Assembly: GCA_934438085.1 (NCBI GenBank)
Contig: CAKSBC010000012.1
Span: 5,646-69,645, forward strand
DNA: 64,000 nt
Source of the DNA: an uncultured Lachnospiraceae bacterium
GTDB lineage: Bacteria > Bacillota > Clostridia > Lachnospirales > Lachnospiraceae
Reading direction: 5' to 3'
Numbering within the stretch: position 1 is the stretch's first letter; each line of letters opens with the position of its first letter. The position numbers and the translations under genes were made by a program. Below, piece after piece: positions 44,011 to 53,791 of this stretch. A model generated the notes under the pieces. It was given only the letters and a program-made list of their open reading frames with translations, searched no databases and was not told the origin of the DNA.

Positions 44011-46869
44011 TTATTTTTCTGTATCGCCGATACGGTTTTTGAGTTTGACAGTTTTTTCAAGATACTGTCTTTCAATATCCTTATTGCATTCCTTAACAGC
44101 CTCATACAGCTCTCTTGCCGACATTCTCTGCGCTCCGTCACCGAAAACTATGGTCTGCTCCATTCCGTCATTGGTCGCAACCGTAACACGCATATTTTTA
44201 GCATTCTCATGTACTGTCTTCTCAATATATGCATCCGCCGTCTGCGCTTCCTTGGTATAAACAATGTAAATGTTATGATACTTCTGTACAGAGCCTGTGC
44301 CGCTCTTAACCTTATAGGCATCAAATACAAGTATCAGATTCATGCCCTTAAAGCCCTGATAATTTGACAGTATGTCCGCAAGCAGACTTCTTGCCGCATC
44401 TATATTGAGCTTTGCAAGCTCGTTAAGCTCTTCCCACGCAAAAATAATATTGTAGCCGTCTACAAGCAATACCTGATCCTTGGCTTTGATTATATCCACT
44501 GTATCAGAAGCTTTGCCGGAATCCCTTTTGCCTGCTGATGCCTGTCTGTTATTCCGCATCAGACTGCTGCTTCGTTTTTCCTCAGCCTTTGCCTTATTGA
44601 TGTTTTTTCCGAGCACGCTGCTCCAAATGCTTTCAAGCTCCTTATCACCTGAAAGTCCAGCGCCTAAATAGTCATAGGCCTTTGCTGCCCTTCCACCGCT
44701 TTTACCGCTTCCTGAGGCATTTTTATCAGTCGCATTCCTTCCTTTGGAGCTTGCTTCAAAGGGTTCTAAACCGTTGCCGGCCGTATAAAAGCTGTAATTT
44801 CCCGTGCCGAAAAAATCATAATTCGCCTCAGGAGCTGTGTTATCATTTACGTCGGAAATTCCGTATTTTCTTTCCTCTGCTTCGACATCTATATGCATCA
44901 TGCCGTCAGCTTCATCCCAAGGAACATAATATCCTGCACCGTGTGAGCAGAAAACCGAGCCTGTAGGATCTGATATATCAGCCTCTGCATCATAGAAATG
45001 CTCCGAAAGAACCTCTTCCTCGTTGGTACACGGGCCGTAGCCTCCGAAGCTTAAAGACAATCTTCCGAAGCCTCCGGAATAGGAAAGTACCTCCTGAGCA
45101 TAGCCTCTGAGCTTTGAAACCGCCGCTCTTCCTTTAAATAATACCTCTTCCTCCAGCATAAGAGGGCCTTCAAAGCCGTCCGTTCTCTGTGAAAGATCGG
45201 TCATTGCACGTCCCGCAAAAGCAGCAGGAACAGTGAGCTCAAAATTATAATACGGCTCGAGAAGTCTGCAGGCTCCGCTTCTCATGGCTTTCATGAGACC
45301 TTGTCTTACTGCTCTGTAGGTGGCTTCTCTGAAATCTCCGCCCTCTGTGTGCTTTTCATGAGCCTTTCCGCTTATGAGAGTAAATCTTACATCATCAAGC
45401 TCTGATCCCATTAAAACTCCGCGGTATTTCTTTTCCTCAAGATGTGACATTATAAGCCGCTGGAATCTGAGTGCTAAGACATCATCGCTTACGCCCGAAA
45501 CGATTTCTATGCCGCTTCCGCTTTCAAGCGGTTCTATCAAAATATGTGCCTCCGCATAATGCTTAAGCGGTTCGAAATGTCCCACACCTATAACAGGTGC
45601 CGTGACAGTTTCTTTATAAACTATCGAGGCTTCTCCAAAGCCTATGTCGACACCGAATCTGCGCTTAACAAGCTCCTTAATGATCTCGGTCTGAACCTCG
45701 CCCATGAGCCTGATATTTATTTCTTTATTCTCCTCATCGTAAAAAAGCTCGATCTCAGGAATTTCTTCCTCAAGCTCCTTAAGTGACAGATAAAGCTTGT
45801 GCTTATCAACATCAAACGGCGCTGTGACCTTGGATGTAAAAAGCGGAACCAGAAGCTTATCATTTGAAGACGATTCTTCCCCGAGTGCCGTTCCGGCTGC
45901 TGCACTGTCAAGTCCGGTTACAGCAACAGCCATACCTGCAAAAGCTTCCTTGAGCTGTTCACAGCCTTCTCCGTTAAACAGCATGATCTGCTCTATCTTC
46001 TCATAAACAGCATTTTCAGAAGCACTCTCACTTCTTACTGATACATGCACTGCTACCATTTCCTTAGGCTTAAGTACTCCTCCGGTTATCTTAACGTGAG
46101 CTATTCTTCTGCCGTTTTTATCTCTTGTTATCTTGAAAACTCTTCCTGCAAAGCTGTCCGTATATTTTTTCTGAACAGTATAGTTTTCAATCATACTTAA
46201 AAGACTGTCAACACCATCATTTTTAAGCGCTGACCCAAAGCAGCACGGAAACAGTTTTCGCTCAGCTATAAGCCCGGACACTTCTTCTGACGTAATGCTT
46301 CCGGTCTCTAAGAAGCTCTCCATCACAGACTCATCTAACAGTGCTATATCCTCTGCCGATTCACCTCTTATCTCACCGGTTTCCGTGTCAAAGCTATCCT
46401 TGATATCAACAAAGCCATGGCCGAATTTTGATGAAAGCGCTTTAAGGATCTTCTCTTTATCAGCTCCCTGCTGATCCATCTTATTTACAAAAACAATTAC
46501 AGGAACCTTGTATGCCTTCAAAAGCTTCCACAGCGTAATGTCATGTCCGTGTATCCCATCGGGAGCACTTATTATCAGTACCGCATAATCAAGCACTGAC
46601 AATGCTCTTTCCATTTCAGCCGAAAAATCTACGTGTCCCGGAGTATCCATTAGCGTATAATGCTTTTCTCCAAGCTTAAAAAGAGCCTGTTTGGAAAATA
46701 TAGTTATTCCCCTCTCACGCTCTTCTGTAATACTATCAAGAAAGCTGTCCTTGTGGTCTACTCGTCCTGCCTTCCTGATAGTACCGGTATTATATAAAAT
46801 ACTCTCTGAAAGAGTGGTCTTGCCGGCGTCAACATGCGCCAGCAGACCTATACAAATATTTGTTTCCAG
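44011..46869 (-). CDS. TetM/EF-G-like translational GTPase fused to a YacP-type NYN nuclease domain, probable CTG start
   Basis: 952 residues if started at CTG 46869, which has AAGAGG 8 bp upstream. Between the in-frame stop just upstream and the G1 loop there is no ATG, GTG or TTG; the first ATG (residue 74) would delete the P-loop. The GTPase is complete: G1 AHVDAGKTT (11-19), switch I SITEERERGITIFSKQ, G3 DTPGHVD (75-81), G4 NKMD (129-132), then domains II to V in Tet(M)/Tet(O) order, ending near SDPTGSVFCSHGAGYYVPWD. A linker (about 690-795) leads to an NYN/PIN-like domain (about 798-925) with acidic residues in VDGYNII, VFDAYKV, TADAYIEK and ATNDGMEQ, as in YacP (Rae1) nucleases. Inferred: a ribosome-binding GTPase delivering an RNase. 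Relatives with this architecture are often annotated only as tetracycline-resistance-like. Confidence 0.88.
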   Translation of the reverse strand: METNICIGLLAHVDAGKTTLSESILYNTGTIRKAGRVDHKDSFLDSITEERERGITIFSKQALFKLGEKHYTLMDTPGHVDFSAEMERALSVLDYAVLIISAPDGIHGHDITLWKLLKAYKVPVIVFVNKMDQQGADKEKILKALSSKFGHGFVDIKDSFDTETGEIRGESAEDIALLDESVMESFLETGSITSEEVSGLIAERKLFPCCFGSALKNDGVDSLLSMIENYTVQKKYTDSFAGRVFKITRDKNGRRIAHVKITGGVLKPKEMVAVHVSVRSESASENAVYEKIEQIMLFNGEGCEQLKEAFAGMAVAVTGLDSAAAGTALGEESSSNDKLLVPLFTSKVTAPFDVDKHKLYLSLKELEEEIPEIELFYDEENKEINIRLMGEVQTEIIKELVKRRFGVDIGFGEASIVYKETVTAPVIGVGHFEPLKHYAEAHILIEPLESGSGIEIVSGVSDDVLALRFQRLIMSHLEEKKYRGVLMGSELDDVRFTLISGKAHEKHTEGGDFREATYRAVRQGLMKAMRSGACRLLEPYYNFELTVPAAFAGRAMTDLSQRTDGFEGPLMLEEEVLFKGRAAVSKLRGYAQEVLSYSGGFGRLSLSFGGYGPCTNEEEVLSEHFYDAEADISDPTGSVFCSHGAGYYVPWDEADGMMHIDVEAEERKYGISDVNDNTAPEANYDFFGTGNYSFYTAGNGLEPFEASSKGRNATDKNASGSGKSGGRAAKAYDYLGAGLSGDKELESIWSSVLGKNINKAKAEEKRSSSLMRNNRQASAGKRDSGKASDTVDIIKAKDQVLLVDGYNIIFAWEELNELAKLNIDAARSLLADILSNYQGFKGMNLILVFDAYKVKSGTGSVQKYHNIYIVYTKEAQTADAYIEKTVHENAKNMRVTVATNDGMEQTIVFGDGAQRMSARELYEAVKECNKDIERQYLEKTVKLKNRIGDTEK

Positions 46870-46891
46870 TTTATTTACCTCTTAATCTTTA

Positions 46892-48574
46892 TCAGCTGGC
46901 AAAAACGTAATCCTCCAGAACCTCATCCATAGGTTCGCCTTCTACCGTATACGGCCAATCACTTGAGTCAAAATCCACAGCTATATATCTGCCGTCATCA
47001 AGACTGAATATTACAAAGCTTTCTCCGTCCGTCATATAAAAATGAAGAGCCGTTCCTGCCGGAACATCGGTCTTTTCTCCGGTTTTCTTTCCGTCAGCAT
47101 CTGCTATAGCTGCAGTTATGTTTTTTTTAAGCTTAGGTGAGATATAATCAGCTGTAACTCTATAGAGCTCATCACTTTCCGGAATGCCAAGGGCATTTAT
47201 ACTGTAATATCTCCAGGCATTGTATGTGCTTAAGGCATCCAGGCGTACAGAAAGTTGCAGCTTTGCAGGGTCACTATAAGCTGCTGTGGTTTCTGAGTTC
47301 ATCCATATATCACCGTCCTCAGTATACTCATAGCTGATTCTTGCCGGACAAACGCCGTAATATCCGCAGTCCTTTATATCGCCTCCGGTTATCTCGTATA
47401 TGTAATTACCGGTAAAGTCACTTTCGGATGAAGCAAATATATGCAGGTAATGTCTGTAACCAATCTTTACGTAATAAGTGTAAAAGTCGAAATAGTGAGC
47501 ATCACAGCTTTTGGTAGTGCTCTGTCCGTTGTCATCGGTAAGCACTATATCAAGACTCTCGTAGCAGAATTCATCATACGTACCATAATCAGCCGTAACA
47601 TTTACATATTCACCGTCATTATTTATATCTGCAAGATATCCGTCATAGCCTTTTATTTTAACAGCATAGCTGTCGGAAGCATTGTCAGTATAAATATCCT
47701 TCACAACTCCCGGATACTCACTGAACATCAGACTTATGTCAGCCTTGCCGAAAGCATATGAAGCAATGCTGTAAGGATTAAAGTAAACATTTAGTCTGTC
47801 ATAGCCTATTGTCCAGCTCACACCATCATATGTTTCGGAGTCAATATACTCAAAGAAGGTTTCTACAGCCTGCGCCGGAGTTTTATTTTCGATAAGACCG
47901 CCATCATCAGCATATCTTTTTGTAAGCTCTGCTTCAAGTGCCTTTGAAAATGTCTCCTTATCACTTATAACATCATAAATGCTGAGCTTTTTGCCGGTCT
48001 CGGTATCAAAGCTTCGGCCTAAGGATGCATAATTTCCGTGTGCTCCGCCGTAAAAATCCGTATAGTCGATAAGATAACTTAAAACAGTTTCATCAGCTCG
48101 AACAACACTTGCGCTGTTTTCAGCAATAAGCTGCATGTAATCTCCGCTGCCGCCGTATTCGAGGATCGAGGCTGCGCTGTCCCTAAGATCTTCAAAATCC
48201 TTTTCACTCATCCTCTTATTTTCCTCAAACTCGTCATTAAGAGCCTTTGCAAGAAGCGGGTATTCTTCAGCCTCCTCATCATTAAGGATGACACCAGCAG
48301 TCGTTGTATTAAAATTAACGCTGTATTCACCGTTATCTACAGATCCATACTTACCGTCGCTAATTATTTTAGCATGAAGCAGCTTTGCTTCCTTTTCATC
48401 CTCTTTGATTAATTCTCCAAGCTCCTCAGTTGCTTCATCTGCCTCGCTCTTAATAGCCTCTGTGCCCTTTACTTCAGCAGTAGTTTCCTTTGCCGAATCA
48501 GATTTTCCTCCGCAGCCTGCAAGCACATACATAAGCGTCATGGCAGCGATTATTGCAGTATATCTTTTTTTCAT
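46892..48574 (-). CDS. Putative lipoprotein with DUF3298-like domain
   Basis: 560 residues. A lipoprotein signal (MKKRYTAIIAAMTLMYVLAGC, lipobox LAGC) is followed by an acidic helical linker (about 25-65) and an extracellular region resembling DUF3298/RsiV-type domains (YLIDYTDFYGGAHGNYASLG, FNPYSIASYAFG). A beta-rich C-terminal half (about 300-560) is not recognised. It is probably membrane-anchored outside the cell. It lies 42 bp after gpsA and 22 bp before the GTPase-NYN gene, so co-transcription is likely though no functional link is evident. Confidence 0.78.
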   Translation of the reverse strand: MKKRYTAIIAAMTLMYVLAGCGGKSDSAKETTAEVKGTEAIKSEADEATEELGELIKEDEKEAKLLHAKIISDGKYGSVDNGEYSVNFNTTTAGVILNDEEAEEYPLLAKALNDEFEENKRMSEKDFEDLRDSAASILEYGGSGDYMQLIAENSASVVRADETVLSYLIDYTDFYGGAHGNYASLGRSFDTETGKKLSIYDVISDKETFSKALEAELTKRYADDGGLIENKTPAQAVETFFEYIDSETYDGVSWTIGYDRLNVYFNPYSIASYAFGKADISLMFSEYPGVVKDIYTDNASDSYAVKIKGYDGYLADINNDGEYVNVTADYGTYDEFCYESLDIVLTDDNGQSTTKSCDAHYFDFYTYYVKIGYRHYLHIFASSESDFTGNYIYEITGGDIKDCGYYGVCPARISYEYTEDGDIWMNSETTAAYSDPAKLQLSVRLDALSTYNAWRYYSINALGIPESDELYRVTADYISPKLKKNITAAIADADGKKTGEKTDVPAGTALHFYMTDGESFVIFSLDDGRYIAVDFDSSDWPYTVEGEPMDEVLEDYVFAS

Positions 48575-48615
48575 AGCCGGTCTCCTGTCTCCGCAGCGTT
48601 ATGCCGCAGCAGCAT

Positions 48616-49629
48616 TTAATCAGTTAATTCTGTTTCGTCTCTTTTATCTCTCTGCATAAGCTTTGTTACAGTGGCCTTAGGATCCGCTCCGTGATTAATA
48701 ATTGAATCCACGGCAAATGTCAGCGGCATTTCAACATTATATTTGGCAGCAAGCTCAAGTGCGGCAGGCAGTGCATTGATTCCCTCAACTACCATGCCTA
48801 TCTCCTTCTTGGCTTCCTCTGCGCTCATTCCGCCGCCTATAAGTATTCCTGCACGATTATTCCTTGAATTCATGCTGGTTGCCGTAACTATCAGATCTCC
48901 TAATCCCGCAAGTCCTGCAAAGGTATCTCTGTTGCAGCCCATAGCTATTCCGAGTCTTGTTATCTCAGCAAGGCCTCTCGTAATAAGTGCCGCCTTGGTA
49001 TTATCTCCGTAGCCAAGTCCCTGTGACATTCCTGCAGCCAGAGCCATAATATTCTTCATAGCTCCGCAAAGCTCCACACCTTTGGTATCAGGATTTGTGT
49101 ACACTCTCATGCAGGTGTTCATAAATACATCCTGTATAAAGCCAGCGGCCTCCATATCTCTTGATGAGGACACTATCGTGGTCGGAAGATCCTTTGCAAC
49201 CTCCTCTGCGTGTGTCGGTCCGCTGAGAGCAACTGTACGAACGCTCTTTCCTGCACTCTTAAGTTCATCCTCAATAACCTCGGTAAGTGTCAGCAGTGTG
49301 TCTGCCTCTATGCCCTTTCCGACATTAACAATGATCTGCCCTTCATTGATGAACGGTGCGGCATCTCTTGCAGTATTTCTCACATAGAGTGAAGGTACTG
49401 CAAACATTATCACATCCTTACCGCTGCACAATGAGGATAAGTCTTTATCAAACTCTATGCTCTCCGGTATCTTCATATTTGCTAATGCAGGATATATTCT
49501 GTTTGCAGCGTAGCCATCCAGCTTTTCCGCATGCTTTGTCCATACAGATACTGCACTGCCGTTATTTGCAAGCATCCTCGCAAGCGCCATGCCCCAGGTG
49601 CCCGCTCCGATAACTCCTATTCTATTCAT
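48616..49629 (-). CDS. gpsA: Glycerol-3-phosphate dehydrogenase [NAD(P)+] GpsA
   Basis: 337 residues. It makes sn-glycerol-3-phosphate for phospholipids. The Rossmann start GVIGAGTWGMALARMLANNG, VGKGIE, LSGPTHAEEVAKDLPT, the catalytic-Lys region GVELCGAMKNIMALAAG, and GLAGLGDLIVTATSMNSRNN are present. First of gpsA-lipoprotein-GTPase/NYN. plsY is not adjacent. Confidence 0.96.
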   Translation of the reverse strand: MNRIGVIGAGTWGMALARMLANNGSAVSVWTKHAEKLDGYAANRIYPALANMKIPESIEFDKDLSSLCSGKDVIMFAVPSLYVRNTARDAAPFINEGQIIVNVGKGIEADTLLTLTEVIEDELKSAGKSVRTVALSGPTHAEEVAKDLPTTIVSSSRDMEAAGFIQDVFMNTCMRVYTNPDTKGVELCGAMKNIMALAAGMSQGLGYGDNTKAALITRGLAEITRLGIAMGCNRDTFAGLAGLGDLIVTATSMNSRNNRAGILIGGGMSAEEAKKEIGMVVEGINALPAALELAAKYNVEMPLTFAVDSIINHGADPKATVTKLMQRDKRDETELTD

Positions 49630-49730
49630 TGGTAATCCCTCCGGATATTTTATTCACTGTCTAAGATAATTTTATTATACCAAAAAGTCCCGAATATCAA
49701 AGCTCATAAATAATCTCTTATAACATTAAT

Positions 49731-49764
49731 AAAGGATGTCTGCCGCAAGTACAGTAAGACATCC
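49731..49764 (-). terminator. Terminator after pgeF
   Basis: GGATGTCT (49734-49741) pairs with AGACATCC (49757-49764), followed by a short U-run on the minus strand. Confidence 0.8.
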
Positions 49765-49798
49765 CAGATTTAAAAATAATGTTATGTTGTAAAACCGG

Positions 49799-50614
49799 TT
49801 ATTTAAGGCCTATAAATGCCAGCATCTGCCCTCTTTCAGCTCCCATTCTTCGATGTGAATAGAAAAGATCATCTCTTTCAAAGGTGCAAAGCTCTGAACA
49901 GACTATGTTGAACTCTCTCAATCCTGCTTCAAATAGTATGCGCTTGTTGGCTCGCTTTAGATCAAGCATATATTTGCCGTTCTTCTTCTTTTGGAGTGCA
50001 AAATGCTCTCCTCCGAATATTTCCATGAACCGGACGGCAACCTCCTGCCCTATCTCATAGCAATTTTTGCAGATGCATGGGCCTATAACCGCTATAAGCT
50101 GTGACGGATCTGTGCCGAATTCCTTTTCCATAGCACGAACTGCCTTGTCACCGATAAGGCCTACAGTTCCCTTCCAGCCAGAATGTACCATGCCTATAGC
50201 TCGGTTTTCAGGATCTAACAGAAATATAGGCGTACAATCTGCGTGAGATGTAGCAAGCAGTATCCCCGGTTCATTCGTAATAAGTCCGTCAACGTCATGA
50301 AAGTCTCTGTCTCTGACAACTCCCATTCCGGCATCTGCCTGTGTCACTCTTCTTATTACAGCGGTATGTGTCTGATGAGCCAATACCACTCTGTCCGGAG
50401 ACTTTGCAAAGCAGGCGGCGGCTCGTTTATAATTTTCTGCCACAGCCTTCTCGTCATCCCCTCTGTTAAAACCTAAATTGAGTGTCCCGAACGGTCCGCT
50501 GCTCACACCGCCCACTCTGGTCATAAACCCGTGATATACAAGTCCTGTACTCTCAAGGCTGTCGTACTTGACATATTTTACGCCATTGTGCTCGGCAATA
50601 TATTCCTTATCCAT
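49799..50614 (-). CDS. pgeF: Peptidoglycan editing factor PgeF / laccase-domain (LACC1-like) protein
   Basis: 271 residues of the YfiH/YlmD family. The metal ligands are in LAHQTHTAVI, SHADCTPIFLLD and VHSGWKG. The family has purine nucleoside phosphorylase/adenosine deaminase activity and affects which peptide is attached to muropeptides. It sits in pgeF-degV-alaX-punA order with short gaps; a purine phosphorylase (punA) is three genes away, which fits a nucleoside-salvage setting. Confidence 0.92.
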   Translation of the reverse strand: MDKEYIAEHNGVKYVKYDSLESTGLVYHGFMTRVGGVSSGPFGTLNLGFNRGDDEKAVAENYKRAAACFAKSPDRVVLAHQTHTAVIRRVTQADAGMGVVRDRDFHDVDGLITNEPGILLATSHADCTPIFLLDPENRAIGMVHSGWKGTVGLIGDKAVRAMEKEFGTDPSQLIAVIGPCICKNCYEIGQEVAVRFMEIFGGEHFALQKKKNGKYMLDLKRANKRILFEAGLREFNIVCSELCTFERDDLFYSHRRMGAERGQMLAFIGLK

Positions 50615-50649
50615 AGCTTAATTTCTGTCGCTTTCTTACTATATCAGAC

Positions 50650-51513
50650 TTACTCAATAACGCTGACTGCTATGCCTACGGCATTTGCGCCAACATGGCA
50701 GCATATACTTGCAGAAAGCGGATAATACTTTATCTCAAATTCAGGAAATGCTGTCTGTACCTGCTGTCTCCAGCTATCGGCAGCATCAGGATCCGTAAAA
50801 GAGCCTGCAACACTGACAGAAAGTCTGTCCTGCGGAATGTCCTTGAATCTGGTATAAATATCCTCTTCTATGGACTCTATCATCAGCTTTTCAGCCTTCT
50901 TCATGCCTCTTACCTTGGCAAAGGCATCAAGCTTTTCTCCCTGTATCTGAAGCACCGGTTTTAAATTAAGAGCATTTGCAACAGCAGCTCCTGCCGCTGT
51001 AACTCTGCCGCTTCTTATAAGTCTGTCAAGTGAATTGACAGTGACATAAATGCTTTGATTATATGCATTATTCTCTAAGCTATCCTTTATTGTATCTGCA
51101 TCACAGCCTCTGTCTCTGAGCTTGACTGCATCATAAACCGAATCCATGAGTGAAAGCGAAATGCGGTGATTGTCAACCACCTTGACTTTCCCTTCATATT
51201 CCGCTGAAAATGTTGTCGCTGTAGCACATGAACCGCTAAGTCCGCTTGACATCGGAATATAAACTATCTCATCAAAGCCGGCTGCAAGGATCTCATCCCA
51301 CATAGCAGTGAAATCTCCCGGTGAAGGCTGTGAACTGACTGCGTCGCAGCCTGCCTCAAGCTCGCGGTAAAAATCTCCAAGCTCTATACCCACGCCTTCA
51401 AGATATGCACGGTCATTTACGGTTATCGGCATAGGCAGAACATATATTCCTGCCTTTCTGCCATCCTCGACCGTAAGTCCGCTGTTTGTATCTGTCATTA
51501 TCGCTGTTTTCAA
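50650..51513 (-). CDS. DegV-family fatty-acid-binding protein
   Basis: 287 residues. It starts MKTAIMTDTNSGLTVED, with the YVLPMPITVND strand, SSQPSPGDF and the MSSGLSGSCATA ligand loop, then a C-terminal domain with YPLSASICCHVGANAVG. FakB/DegV proteins present fatty acids to FakA kinase; FakA is not in this window. Twenty-one bp after the alaX-like gene. Confidence 0.93.
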   Translation of the reverse strand: MKTAIMTDTNSGLTVEDGRKAGIYVLPMPITVNDRAYLEGVGIELGDFYRELEAGCDAVSSQPSPGDFTAMWDEILAAGFDEIVYIPMSSGLSGSCATATTFSAEYEGKVKVVDNHRISLSLMDSVYDAVKLRDRGCDADTIKDSLENNAYNQSIYVTVNSLDRLIRSGRVTAAGAAVANALNLKPVLQIQGEKLDAFAKVRGMKKAEKLMIESIEEDIYTRFKDIPQDRLSVSVAGSFTDPDAADSWRQQVQTAFPEFEIKYYPLSASICCHVGANAVGIAVSVIE

Positions 51514-51534
51514 TTTATTACCTCAAGTATCTAA

Positions 51535-52935
51535 TTATCCGAGCTTTTCAAAAAAAGCTCTTATATCCTGTTCGGAAGCTGACACAGACCCTTGTGCAAA
51601 GCCGCCTTTTCCGCCTCCGCGTCCGTTCAAAACGGTGTTCATATCACGTATAAGCTTAGGATCATCCTCATCCTTAAGCTTGACTGCATATTTATATCTG
51701 CGGCACGATTTTACTGCATCTTTCTTTTGGATGTCAATATCTGCGGCACAAGTAGTTTCTGCAATTACCTTTGTATTTACATTTTCTGCATGCTGATTGG
51801 AATCATCCACACGTTCTGCGCTGTCTGCCGAAAAAACAACACTTCTACCCTTGCAGTGTTCAGCTATAAGAACGCACAATTTACGCACACTGTCAGGATC
51901 TAGTCCTTCGGTGAAAAACAATACATTGTCCTTATCTTCATACTGTTCCGCAATTTTTTCAAAAAGCTTCTGTTCAGTAAGAGAAAGCTTATATTTAAGC
52001 TCCGAAAGCTCTGCTCTCTGCTTCATATATACATTGGCAGTCTTGTCGTATGAGGCTGCCATGGCTCTTGCAATAATGCGGTTCTGCTCTCTGCAAATGC
52101 TCAGATAATCAAAGGCTCTCTTTCCGCATAAAAGCTCTATCCTGCTTCCCTTTGTGAATTTCTGACAGGATAAGAATTTTACAAGACCTACCTCTGCACT
52201 TCTTTCAACATGAGTTCCGCAGCAGGCACAGGTATCTGCTCCCGGGAATGAGACTATCCTTACGGCACCGCTTAATTCCTTCTTACTCCTGTATTCTAAA
52301 GCTGCAAGTTCTTTTTCTCCGGGAAAGCTTATTTCTATCCTGTGATCTTCCCAGATATATTTATTCGCCTTTTCCTCTATCTTAAGCAGCTCTTCTTCAG
52401 TGATATCGGCGTTATAATCTATGGTAATGATATCGGCTCCCATATGAAAGCCTACATTATCGCAGTTGAAGGCTTCACATATCATGCCGCTTACGATATG
52501 CTCTCCGCTGTGCTGCTGCATATGATCAAAACGTCGTTCCCAGTCTATAATTCCGTGAACTATTGTTCCCGGCTCTATCTCAGCATCACAATAATGTAGG
52601 ATCTGTCCGTCTTTTTCATGAACATCTGTAACGGATACTTTCTTTAGTATATTCTTCGAAGAGTCGCTGCAATTATTGCTTAGTACATTTACATCACAGC
52701 TTTCATTTCCGCAGGCATTTTCAGCATTTGCAGCGGCTGAAAGTCTCTCATTTGATCCTGACTCAAATATCTCCCCAACATCGGCAGGCTGACCGCCGCC
52801 CTCCGGATAAAATACAGTCCGGTCAAGCTCGATCAGCCATGTTTTGTTATTTTTATCTGATTTTCTGCAGGAAACGACCTTTGCGTCAAATTCCCTTATA
52901 TATGCATCCTCATAATAAAGCTTTACAGTTTCCAT
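51535..52935 (-). CDS. Alanyl-tRNA editing protein (AlaX-L type with DHHA1)
   Basis: 466 residues. A free-standing relative of the AlaRS editing domain that deacylates mischarged Ser/Gly-tRNA(Ala). It has an N-terminal beta-barrel (FYPEGGGQPADVGEI), zinc ligands in HSGEHIVSG (H-x3-H) and CACCGTH (Cys/His), and the C-terminal DHHA1 motif NGRGGGKGGFAQGS. Two extra low-complexity segments appear near residues 70-95 and 380-405. It lies 31 bp after punA. Confidence 0.93.
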   Translation of the reverse strand: METVKLYYEDAYIREFDAKVVSCRKSDKNNKTWLIELDRTVFYPEGGGQPADVGEIFESGSNERLSAAANAENACGNESCDVNVLSNNCSDSSKNILKKVSVTDVHEKDGQILHYCDAEIEPGTIVHGIIDWERRFDHMQQHSGEHIVSGMICEAFNCDNVGFHMGADIITIDYNADITEEELLKIEEKANKYIWEDHRIEISFPGEKELAALEYRSKKELSGAVRIVSFPGADTCACCGTHVERSAEVGLVKFLSCQKFTKGSRIELLCGKRAFDYLSICREQNRIIARAMAASYDKTANVYMKQRAELSELKYKLSLTEQKLFEKIAEQYEDKDNVLFFTEGLDPDSVRKLCVLIAEHCKGRSVVFSADSAERVDDSNQHAENVNTKVIAETTCAADIDIQKKDAVKSCRRYKYAVKLKDEDDPKLIRDMNTVLNGRGGGKGGFAQGSVSASEQDIRAFFEKLG

Positions 52936-52966
52936 TTGTTACTTCTAAAGACCTTTCCGAGCTATA

Positions 52967-53791
52967 TTACATTTCCTTTACGCACGCTCTGATGAGTCCG
53001 GAAAAGCTCTTAGATGCTTTTTCTGCGGCTATATTAACCTCTTCTCCTGAAAGCTTTGTCTTAAGGACACCTGCTGCCATATTTGTAAGAACTGTAATTC
53101 CTAATGTACGCATTCCGCAGTGAGCGGCAATGGTTGCCTCAGGCACAGTACTCATTCCTACTGCATCCGCCCCAAGTATTCTTGCTGCTCTTACCTCTGC
53201 AGGAGTCTCAAAGGAAGGTCCCGGGAAGTACATATATACTCCGTCTCTGAGGGTAATGCCGAGCTCCTTTGCCTTATCATGAGCAAGCTTCATATATTCC
53301 TCGTTATATACCTCGGTCATGTCATTAAAACGAGGACCAAACTCAGGAATATTTGCACCCTGCAAAGGACCGAATCCAAAGAGTCTTATGTGATCATTGA
53401 TAAGCATAAGCTCTCCGACCTTCCATTCTGTATTTACGCAGCCCGCAGCATTGGTCACTATCATTTTGTCAGCACCCAAAAGCTTGAGAACTCTGACCGG
53501 GAAGGTTACCTCTTCCATAGTGTAGCCTTCATAGCAGTGAAGTCTGCCCTGCATTACAGCAACATTTTTACCGCAAAGCTTGCCGAAAACAAAGCGTCCC
53601 TTATGGTCAGGAGCTGTTGATGTTCTGAAATGAGGAATGTCCTTATAGTCTACATATACAGGCTCGTCGATCTCATCTCCCATAAATCCGAGTCCTGATC
53701 CCAAAATCATAAGTATTTCAGGTCTGAAATCTCCGAGTCTTTCTTTAAGCATTTCACAGCTTTCCACATAATCTTCGTATCTGTATGACAT
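52967..53791 (-). CDS. punA: Purine-nucleoside phosphorylase (PNP, PunA-type)
   Basis: 274 residues. It cleaves purine nucleosides with phosphate. ILGSGLGFMGDEI near residue 30, the phosphate-site MQGRLHCYEGY, VTNAAGCVN, and GPSFETPAEVRAARILGADAVGMSTVPEA are class II (trimeric) PNP signatures. First gene of punA-alaX-degV-pgeF. Its upstream 350 bp hold an unusual tandem repeat. Confidence 0.95.
   Translation of the reverse strand: MSYRYEDYVESCEMLKERLGDFRPEILMILGSGLGFMGDEIDEPVYVDYKDIPHFRTSTAPDHKGRFVFGKLCGKNVAVMQGRLHCYEGYTMEEVTFPVRVLKLLGADKMIVTNAAGCVNTEWKVGELMLINDHIRLFGFGPLQGANIPEFGPRFNDMTEVYNEEYMKLAHDKAKELGITLRDGVYMYFPGPSFETPAEVRAARILGADAVGMSTVPEATIAAHCGMRTLGITVLTNMAAGVLKTKLSGEEVNIAAEKASKSFSGLIRACVKEM

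Noticed and set aside
44011..46650. Acquired tetracycline-resistance gene (tetM/tetO)
   Set aside because: The GTPase domains are similar in order, but the C-terminal NYN fusion, chromosomal core setting and absence of mobile-element flanks argue against a transferred resistance gene.
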